Assembly: GCF_003814875.1 (NCBI RefSeq)
Contig: NZ_RKQF01000001.1
Location: 7,750,001-7,814,000, forward strand
Origin: Streptomyces sp. Ag109_O5-1
GTDB taxonomy: Bacteria > Actinomycetota > Actinomycetes > Streptomycetales > Streptomycetaceae
DNA: 64,000 bases
Direction of reading: 5' to 3'
Positions within the stretch are counted from its first letter, which is position 1, and each line of letters begins with the position of its first letter. The translations under genes and the position numbers were made by a program. Under the pieces are notes generated by a model. The model did no database searches. It had not been told where the DNA came from and worked only from the letters and a program-made list of their open reading frames with translations. Shown here one piece after another: positions 8,125 through 15,756 of this stretch.

Positions 8125-9141
8125 TCAGTACTGCTCGGTCTCCACGAACCCCGAGCCCCCGTTGTCGTCCGCGTCGAAGGCGGCAGCGGTGGGGTCGAAT
8201 CCGGGCGGGCTGTCCTTGAGGGCCAGGCCCATGCCGGCCAGCTTCGCCTTGACCTCGTCGATGGACTTCGCACCGAAGTTGCGGATGTCCAGGAGGTCCG
8301 CCTCGGAGCGTGCCAGGAGCTCACCCACCGAGTGCACTCCCTCACGCTTGAGGCAGTTGTAGGAGCGGACCGTGAGCTCCAGCTCCTCGATCGGCAGTGC
8401 CAGGTCGGCGGCGAGGGCGGCGTCCGTCGGGGACGGGCCCATGTCGATGCCCTCGGCGTCGATGTTCAGCTCGCGCGCGAGACCGAACAGCTCGACCAGG
8501 GTCTTGCCGGCCGAGGCCATGGCGTCACGCGGACGCATCGCCTGCTTCGTCTCGACGTCGACGATCAGCTTGTCGAAGTCGGTGCGCTGCTCGACACGGG
8601 TCGCCTCGACCTTGTACGTGACCTTCAGCACCGGGCTGTAGATGGAGTCGACCGGGACCCGGCCGATCTCCTGGCCCACCTGCTTGTTCTGCACGGCCGA
8701 GACATAACCGCGGCCACGCTCGACCGTCAGCTCCATCTCCAGCTTGCCCTTGCCGTTGAGCGTGGCGAGGACCAGGTCGGGGTTGTGCACCTCGACACCG
8801 GCCGGCGGCGCGATGTCGGCGGCGGTGACCAGACCCGGACCCTGCTTGCGCAGGTACATCACAACCGGCTCGTCGTGCTCCGAGGAGACGACCAGCTGCT
8901 TGATGTTGAGGATCAGGTCGGTGACGTCCTCCTTGACGCCCGGCACGGTGGTGAACTCGTGCAGCACGCCGTCGATCCGGATCGACGTGACAGCCGCGCC
9001 GGGGATCGAGGACAGGAGGGTACGGCGAAGGGAGTTGCCGAGGGTGTAGCCGAAGCCCGGCTCCAGCGGCTCGATCACGAACCGGGAGCGGAACTCATCG
9101 ACGACCTCTTCGGTCAACGAGGGACGCTGAGCAATCAGCAC
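8125..9141 (-). CDS. rpoA: RNA polymerase alpha subunit, orphan copy
   Basis: A complete 338-residue alpha subunit that would dimerise to nucleate RNA polymerase assembly. The N-terminal domain begins MLIAQRPSLTEE and contains the alpha-dimer and assembly sequences (FGYTLGNSLRRTLLSSIPG). The C-terminal domain has the DNA- and activator-binding segment RSYNCLKREGVHSVGELL and NFGAKSIDEVKAKL. It is intact and reads like the essential Streptomyces protein, with a tail ending GFVETEQY. GTG 9141 has GGAGG nine bases upstream. The oddity is context: rpoA normally lies between rpsD and rplQ in the ribosomal-protein operon, but neither is present here. It is therefore either a second copy or a relocated gene; the window cannot decide which. 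Confidence 0.9.
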   Translation of the reverse strand: MLIAQRPSLTEEVVDEFRSRFVIEPLEPGFGYTLGNSLRRTLLSSIPGAAVTSIRIDGVLHEFTTVPGVKEDVTDLILNIKQLVVSSEHDEPVVMYLRKQGPGLVTAADIAPPAGVEVHNPDLVLATLNGKGKLEMELTVERGRGYVSAVQNKQVGQEIGRVPVDSIYSPVLKVTYKVEATRVEQRTDFDKLIVDVETKQAMRPRDAMASAGKTLVELFGLARELNIDAEGIDMGPSPTDAALAADLALPIEELELTVRSYNCLKREGVHSVGELLARSEADLLDIRNFGAKSIDEVKAKLAGMGLALKDSPPGFDPTAAAFDADDNGGSGFVETEQY

Positions 9142-9200
9142 GGGGTATTGCCTCCAGTGTTTGGCGCCCGCTATGTGACGCCGTAGTCCCCGAAGGGTAC

Positions 9201-9234
9201 GGGCGGTTCGGCCGTCTTTGAAGCCGAACCGCCC
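9201..9234 (-). promoter_or_regulatory. 12-bp hairpin upstream of rpoA
   Basis: Perfect inverted repeat GGGCGGTTCGGC (9201-9212) with GCCGAACCGCCC (9223-9234) and a 10-base loop, ending 60 bases before the rpoA start. It lies in the gap between divergent genes, so in an rpoA transcript it would form in the leader. It could attenuate or stabilise the mRNA, or be a terminator retained from a former upstream gene. Confidence 0.5.
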
Positions 9235-9356
9235 GACCCGGCCCGTCTGCCGACCGGTCGGCGGGCGCAGCATCCGCCGGATCGGGGTCCGATGATCGGT
9301 TGTCCGGCCTGTGAGACTCGGCCACGAGTGCGGCTCGTTGGCGCATACTGAGGGCA

Positions 9357-9578
9357 ATGACAAAGCCTGTTGCACCGAAGCGTCATCTGCCCACCAGCCC
9401 CTTCAAGGCTCCGGTCACCCCGGCTCTCAAGCACTTCGCCGTCGGTGACCAGGTCACACACGACATGTACGGCCTCGGCCGGGTGATCGGCGTCGAGGAC
9501 GGAATCGCGGCACTCGTGGATTTCGGCTCGGCCCAGATGCGGATCCTGAGCCCGTACGCCAAAATGACCAAGCTGTAG
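9357..9578 (+). CDS. stand-alone Tudor-like domain protein (PcrA C-terminal type)
   Basis: 73-residue protein whose core, HFAVGDQVTHDMYGLGRVIG followed by VDFGSAQMRILSPYAKM, resembles the small Tudor-like domain at the C-terminus of PcrA/UvrD helicases and is distantly CarD-like. In PcrA that domain contacts RNA polymerase, so a polymerase-associated role is a reasonable but untested inference, strengthened by its divergent position beside rpoA. The ribosome site (GAGGG) is unusually close to ATG 9357, and CATACT at 9344-9349 sits seven bases upstream, so a leaderless transcript is possible. No helicase or other domain is attached. Confidence 0.65.
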   Translation: MTKPVAPKRHLPTSPFKAPVTPALKHFAVGDQVTHDMYGLGRVIGVEDGIAALVDFGSAQMRILSPYAKMTKL

Positions 9579-9827
9579 GACCGCTGTGCCCGGTCACGGC
9601 ACGCCAGGCCCCCTCGGGGACCTGTAACGAAAGCGAGACCTCCCATCGATCCCACGTCGCTGTTCTCCGCCCTGGAAGGGCAGTCCCGCCGCGCCACCGC
9701 GGCGTCGCCGCCTCCGGCGACAAACCCCTTCCAGGCCCCGGACTTCGGGGAAGACATGACCTTCCTGCCTGAGGAGGGACAGGCGCTCGCCCCGGGCATA
9801 CCTGACGCGCGCTCCGAGGCGGCTTAG
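9579..9827 (+). pseudogene. open frame without start, in frame after the Tudor-like gene
   Basis: After the TAG at 9576-9578 the same frame stays open for 82 codons and ends at TAG 9825. The second half has protein-like composition (SLFSALEGQSRR, NPFQAPDFGEDMTFLPEEG), but I see no ATG, GTG or TTG near its beginning. It may be a 5'-truncated gene remnant or a sequencing artefact; stop-codon readthrough is possible but unsupported. Confidence 0.3.
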
Positions 9828-10000
9828 CAGGATCCGATGTCACCGTGACGTCGAACTCACGATGACAGCGCCACCACGACGGCCTTCCAGACCATCGATA
9901 TGGCCGGTCCCCGACTTCCCCGCTTCCACGACACCGCGCCCGATGTCCGCCTCCGGCATGGAGACGCCGCTGGAGGAGCAAGGCAGCCTCGCCGGGGACC

Positions 10001-10511
10001 GCCACGGCCCCAGTTGTCGGCCGACAGCCGTTCGGCGTCTTCCTCCTCTTCGACGGCGTGCCGAACGCGGTCGGACTCGCCGAGATCACCGCCATGCCCC
10101 ACCGCATGGAACTGGCCGCCCTGGGCGCTACCGGCACCGGCGAGGTGATCTGGCACGCGGACCACAACCGCCGGCTGAAGATCCGCCTCGACGAATGGCA
10201 GGCACCCGGCTGACCGCCCCCGCACGGTCCCGTCTGGTCCTACTTCCTGGACGGCGGGCCGGACACTGGAGGAGATCCGCAAGGTCTCCGGTGACCAGGA
10301 GGCCGGACCCCTCGACACCGACCGCGTCGTGACGGGCCGGCCGGCACAGAGCGAGCAGCTCCGCCCCGAGATCGTCCTGGGATTCCACGGGCTCTGTCTG
10401 GTGAAAGCCGTCAACGACGAAGACTGGTACACGGGCAGCCTGAACGAGGACGGCAGCGTCACCTGCTGGAGCATCTACGGCAGCCTTTACGAGGCACTTG
10501 GCGGCCTGTAG
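10001..10511 (+). pseudogene. decayed gene with premature stop and frameshift
   Basis: Protein-like sequence runs in one frame (GVFLLFDGVPNAVGLAEIT, then VIWHADHNRRLKIRLDEWQ) to a TGA at 10211, continues in that frame for about 15 codons (PVWSYFLDGG), then moves to another frame (EEIRKVSGDQEAGPLD, FHGLCLVKAVNDEDWYTG) ending at TAG 10509. This pattern suggests one ancestral gene of about 170 codons broken by a nonsense change and a frameshift. An alternative is that the last 60 codons (ATG-like start near 10329) form a small live gene. No family is recognised. Confidence 0.5.
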
Positions 10512-10795
10512 GCCGACCAGGATGAGGGGGGTGGGGATCCACGGCATGCGACATGGGTCCCGAGGTGGCTCCCGGGGACCTTTGTGCCCACCCCCCCTTG
10601 ACCGCGGACCTCGAAGGTTCTCTGACCGGTCTCACTCCGCCAGGAAAGCTACCAAGCGCCACTGACAACGGCCCGGGGGAGCGACAGAGCCCGCTGCGGT
10701 ACAGCAACGACGCCGGACCAGCGCATGGGCCACGGACGCACAAGGGCCGACCAGGGCCCCTGCGGGGTGCCGGTCCCTTGACCGTGAACACGCGT

Positions 10796-10815
10796 GGGAG
10801 GAGGATCCTCCTCCC
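10796..10815. promoter_or_regulatory. 20-bp perfect palindrome before a membrane-protein gene
   Basis: GGGAGGAGGATCCTCCTCCC is its own reverse complement and ends 15 bases before ATG 10831. As RNA it would form a 9-10 bp hairpin directly upstream of the true ribosome site (AAAGGAG, 10819-10825); its GGAGG arm is itself a Shine-Dalgarno sequence paired with an anti-Shine-Dalgarno arm. It may be an operator, a terminator or a translational control element. The rest of the 10512-10830 gap shows nothing else clear. Confidence 0.5.
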
Positions 10816-10830
10816 GATAAAGGAGTGGTG

Positions 10831-11148
10831 ATGCTGCGGTTCATGGACTGGTCCGTGGTCGCGATGGGGTGCGCACTGGTCCTTATGAGTCTCGGCACCC
10901 GGTGGTGGGAGCGGACCGAGGTTCGGAAGGGAAAGAGCCCCGATCACAGCATGCGATTCTTTTGGGCATGGCTCCCCCTCCTCATGGGCCTGGAGCTGAT
11001 CGGAGCCAGGATGCCGAGCTTGTTGCGCGCGTCCCACTCCGTCGTCATGATCACGGACACTCTCAACGGCGCGCTGGCGGTCACGGTGCTGATCTTGGTG
11101 CTACGGGCGGCGCATCACGTCTTTCGGGCGCGGAGTCCTCGCACTTGA
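10831..11148 (+). CDS. small three-helix membrane protein
   Basis: 105 residues, mostly hydrophobic. Helices fall near residues 8-22 (VVAMGCALVLMSLG), 40-60 (MRFFWAWLPLLMGLELIG) and 72-92 (ITDTLNGALAVTVLILVL). The loops are positively charged and the C-terminus is Arg-rich, which places it inside. AAAGGAG precedes the ATG with good spacing. No family or motif is recognised. It stands alone between a decayed gene and a Nudix gene. Confidence 0.6.
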   Translation: MLRFMDWSVVAMGCALVLMSLGTRWWERTEVRKGKSPDHSMRFFWAWLPLLMGLELIGARMPSLLRASHSVVMITDTLNGALAVTVLILVLRAAHHVFRARSPRT

Positions 11149-11201
11149 ACCGCGCTGGACGGTGCTGACGCGGACGACGCCCTCCGATACGGTCCCGAGC
11201 C

Positions 11202-11609
11202 ATGGCGAACGGCGGCGATGTGCCGGAGAAGGTGGCGTGGATCCTGGTTCGGGACGACCGGGTGCTGGTGACGCGTAGTCACGGCAGAGATCGCTTCTAC
11301 TTGCCGGGCGGTCATCGTGAGCCGGGCGAGTCCGACGACGAGACCCTGGTGCGGGAGATCGACGAGGAACTGCGGGCGGCGATCGACCCCGCCTCCATGG
11401 TGCACTTCGGCACTTTCGAGATCGGCGAGGGTCATCCTGATCACGGCCCTTTCCGGATGATCTGTTACACCGCCGATCACCGCGGTGAGCTGACCCCGTC
11501 GAGGGAGATCGCCGAGAAGGCGTGGTTCCGCCATGCCGACCGGGATCGGGTCTCGGCCGTCGACGAGCTGGCTTTCGACGCGCTTCACGAGGCCGGGCGG
11601 CTTTCCTGA
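11202..11609 (+). CDS. Nudix hydrolase
   Basis: 135-residue Nudix-fold pyrophosphohydrolase acting on a nucleoside diphosphate linked to some other group X. The Nudix box is GHREPGESDDETLVREIDEE (about residues 40-60), with the catalytic Glu residues of the REUxEE core intact; the usual Gly two positions after EE is Arg here, a tolerated change. The strand FYLPGG before the box and FRMICYTA after it are typical. The substrate is unknown; housecleaning of damaged nucleotides is one possibility. The 223 bases downstream to ettA contain no gene. Confidence 0.85.
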   Translation: MANGGDVPEKVAWILVRDDRVLVTRSHGRDRFYLPGGHREPGESDDETLVREIDEELRAAIDPASMVHFGTFEIGEGHPDHGPFRMICYTADHRGELTPSREIAEKAWFRHADRDRVSAVDELAFDALHEAGRLS

Positions 11610-11832
11610 TCCCGTGACCGCTGTACGGCGCGTGACGGCTGCCTCCTGGGCCGTCCGAGGCTCCACGAGGTCACTCGGCGGCGACCCACAGTGACAGACA
11701 GGTCACCGTGGGCGGCTGTGAAACCCCAGGTCACAGCCCCCGGACCAAACGGGTTAACACCCAAGGCTGGACGTCAGGCAAGATGGGGTGTATCTGCCCA
11801 CTGCCAGATTTCAAGCTGCCGGACGGTTTCTC

Positions 11833-13497
<1,665 letters not shown>

Positions 13498-13503
13498 TCG
13501 ATC

Positions 13504-13917
13504 TTGCGCCACATCTACCGCTGCCCCCTGCGCTGGTCCGACATGGACGCGTACGGCCATGTCAACAACGCGGTCTTCGTCCGCTATCTGGAAGAGGCCC
13601 GGATCGACTGGCTGTTCCGTCCGGACAAGGACTTCAAGCAGGGGTCGGTCGTGGCGCGCCACGAGATCGACTACAAGCGGCAGCTCGTCCACCGGCACCA
13701 CCCGGTCGACATCGAGCTGTGGGTCACCGAGATCAGGGCCGCGTCCTTCACCGTCACCTACGAGGTGAAGGACGACGACCTGGTCTACGTACGCGCATCG
13801 ACGGTGGTCGTGCCGTTCGACTTCGAGACCGAACGGCCCCGACGGCTCACCGCCGAGGAACGGGACTTCCTCTCGGAGTACCGGGACGACGACAAGGACG
13901 AGGCCGTCGCCGCATGA
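13504..13917 (+). CDS. hot-dog acyl-CoA thioesterase
   Basis: 137-residue single hot-dog domain protein of the 4-hydroxybenzoyl-CoA thioesterase/YbgC type. The signature RWSDMDAYGHVNNAVFVRYL near residues 8-28 contains the catalytic Asp and the conserved GHVNN. These enzymes hydrolyse acyl-CoA thioesters; the acyl group cannot be predicted. It starts at TTG six bases after ettA, and its stop overlaps the next start (ATGA), so ettA, this gene and the following one are probably one operon. Confidence 0.85.
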   Translation: MRHIYRCPLRWSDMDAYGHVNNAVFVRYLEEARIDWLFRPDKDFKQGSVVARHEIDYKRQLVHRHHPVDIELWVTEIRAASFTVTYEVKDDDLVYVRASTVVVPFDFETERPRRLTAEERDFLSEYRDDDKDEAVAA

Positions 13918-14600
13918 CGGTGCTCCATCTGGCCGACGACGGGGAGGCGGCGGATCTCGCGGCCTTCCTCTCCCGGCTGCTCCGCTACGACCGTTCGGCC
14001 GCGGTGCGTCTGCAGGCGGCCGGAACCGCGCTCGCCGTCTTCGGGCGCCCGCCCTCCTTCGAGGTGCTGGCGATCCGCGCGGTACGGCTGGCGAAACCGT
14101 ACGAGGACGGGCTCGACGTCACCCTCGACGTGACCGTGTCGGCGGGAGAGCTGCTGGAGTCGGTGGACGAGTCGGCCGCCACCGCCGCCGTGCCGGGCGC
14201 GGTGACCGGGCCGCCGTGGGCCGGTGTGCTGCCGCCGCGCGGTGGCTGGCAGCCGGAGCCGGGCCTGCCCGTGCCGCAGGCGCTGCGGGCGACGGTGGCC
14301 GCCGCGATCGGTGAATTCCGGGCCCGTACCGAGGAGTTGGGGCCGGACGGCCGTACCCGCGCCGAACTCGACCGGATCGGGCGGGACATCTGGTCCCGGA
14401 CCGTCGCCGGGACCCCGTTGCCGGTACGGGCCGTGCACGCGGCCCAGTCGCTGGGCTTCCTGCGGCCGGAAGGCGGGGGCGAGGCCGAGGCCGAGGCTGT
14501 GCTGCTGTCCGCGGGGGCGTGGCTGCGGCTGCGCACGCCGTTCGGGTCGATCGCCGTACGGCGGGCGGGACTCGGCGCGTTCGGCGTCACCGTGCGCTGA
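13914..14600 (+). CDS. conserved protein of unknown function
   Basis: 228 residues starting at an ATG that overlaps the thioesterase stop (ATGA). It is mainly Ala/Arg/Glu-rich and probably mixed alpha/beta, with no signal peptide, membrane helix or enzyme motif that I recognise. The middle (residues 95-120) is Pro/Gly-rich, which suggests two folded halves. Translational coupling to a hot-dog thioesterase is the only functional clue. Confidence 0.75.
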   Translation: MTVLHLADDGEAADLAAFLSRLLRYDRSAAVRLQAAGTALAVFGRPPSFEVLAIRAVRLAKPYEDGLDVTLDVTVSAGELLESVDESAATAAVPGAVTGPPWAGVLPPRGGWQPEPGLPVPQALRATVAAAIGEFRARTEELGPDGRTRAELDRIGRDIWSRTVAGTPLPVRAVHAAQSLGFLRPEGGGEAEAEAVLLSAGAWLRLRTPFGSIAVRRAGLGAFGVTVR

Positions 14601-14606
14601 AGGTCC

Positions 14607-15572
14607 TCACGTCTCCCCGCTGTCGTCGGGCCATACGCCGATGTGGTCCGGCTCCAGTTCCAGGGCCACCCGGTCGCGCATGCCGAGCGCCTCGGTGTAC
14701 TCCGCGGGCAGCTGCAGCCGGCCCGCCCGGTCCAGCATCGCGTACTCGCGGGCGACCACCGTCTCATGGCCGGTCGTGGCGTCGACCTCGCTGCGGCGCA
14801 GCACCTCCGTGGAGGTACGGCCGTCACGGATGGCGACCGTGCGGCGGACCTCGCCGGCCACCGCCTGGTCGTGGGTGACGATCACCACGGTCGTGCCGAG
14901 CTGCTCGTTCGCCGTGCGGAACGCGTCGAAGATCCGGGCGGCGGTGTGGGAGTCCAGTTCGCCGGTCGGCTCGTCGGCGAGCAGTACCGCGGGGGCGTTG
15001 GCGAGGGCCACCGCGATCGCGACGCGCTGCTGCTGGCCGCCGGACAGCTGCTGCGGGTGCCGGTCACGGCAGTCCGCCACCTCCAGCAACTCCAGGAGTT
15101 CCCGGGCTCGGCCGGCGCGCCCGCTGCGCTTGCCGGAGCCGGCGAGCTGCATGGGCAGGGCGACGTTCTGGGCGGCGGTGAGGTAGGGGAGGAGGTTGCG
15201 GGCGGTCTGCTGCCAGACGAAGCCGACGGTTTCACGGCGGTAGGCGAGGCGGTCCTTCGCGGTCATCGCGAGCAGGTCGTGCCCGGCGACGCGGGCCGCT
15301 CCCGCGGTGGGGGTGTCGAGGCCGGCGAGGATGTTCATGAGGGTGGACTTGCCGCTGCCGGAGGCGCCGACCAGAGCCATCAACTCGCCCTCGCGGACGA
15401 GGAGGTCGAGGCCCTGGAGGGCCTGCACCTCGACGCCGTCGGCGGAGAAGATACGGACCAGGCGGTCGCAGGAGATGAGGGCGTCGTGGCCGTAGGCGGG
15501 GCGGGTGCGGGATGCGGTGAGGCGGGTGGTGAGGTCGGTGAGGGTGGGGGGCGCGTCGGGATCCGTGGTCAT
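14607..15572 (-). CDS. ABC transporter ATPase with AbrB-like C-terminal tail
   Basis: 321-residue ATPase of the LolD/MacB class. Walker A is GASGSGKST, the signature is LSGGQQQRVAIA, Walker B is VLLADEPTGELD and the switch His is in IVTHDQ. An extra segment after about residue 265 (MLDRAGRLQLPAEYTEALG, then VALELEPDHIGVWP) has the pattern of an AbrB/SpoVT swapped-hairpin DNA-binding or dimerisation domain, unusual for an ABC ATPase. ATG 15572 is preceded by AGGAG. It lies downstream of two giant FtsX-type permeases in the same orientation and probably powers them. Confidence 0.85.
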   Translation of the reverse strand: MTTDPDAPPTLTDLTTRLTASRTRPAYGHDALISCDRLVRIFSADGVEVQALQGLDLLVREGELMALVGASGSGKSTLMNILAGLDTPTAGAARVAGHDLLAMTAKDRLAYRRETVGFVWQQTARNLLPYLTAAQNVALPMQLAGSGKRSGRAGRARELLELLEVADCRDRHPQQLSGGQQQRVAIAVALANAPAVLLADEPTGELDSHTAARIFDAFRTANEQLGTTVVIVTHDQAVAGEVRRTVAIRDGRTSTEVLRRSEVDATTGHETVVAREYAMLDRAGRLQLPAEYTEALGMRDRVALELEPDHIGVWPDDSGET

Positions 15573-15619
15573 GGGGTCTCCTGGGTGGCTGGCCGGGGTG
15601 GAGGCTGGGTGGGGGTGGG

Positions 15620-15753
15620 GACGCTTACCGGCGCCGGCAGGGTGCCGCTGCGCCCACCCGTGCCGCCCCAGGCGGCACGCATGCCCGCAGCTGAGACATG
15701 TCTCTTGAGGGGCGCGGGGAACTGCGCGGCCAGCCCCCACCGGCCCGCAGCCG
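15620..15753 (+). repeat. dispersed intergenic repeat, copy 1
   Basis: A composite G+C-rich element between the second permease and the ATPase gene. Its first 75 bases (CGCTTACCGGCGCCGGCAGG onward) match, inverted, a segment near 34806-34730; its end (GGGGCGCGGGGAACTGCGCG then CCAGCCCCCACCGG) recurs at 34632-34670, 60096-60140, 20475-20512 and in part at 23398-23455. It contains internal dyads around GTGCCGCC/GGCGGCAC. Confidence 0.8.
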
Positions 15754-15756
15754 GAC

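Noticed and set aside
7519..9186. A long plus-strand frame running from the SDR gene through rpoA
   Set aside because: It is the shadow of the SDR gene in another frame and then the antisense of rpoA.
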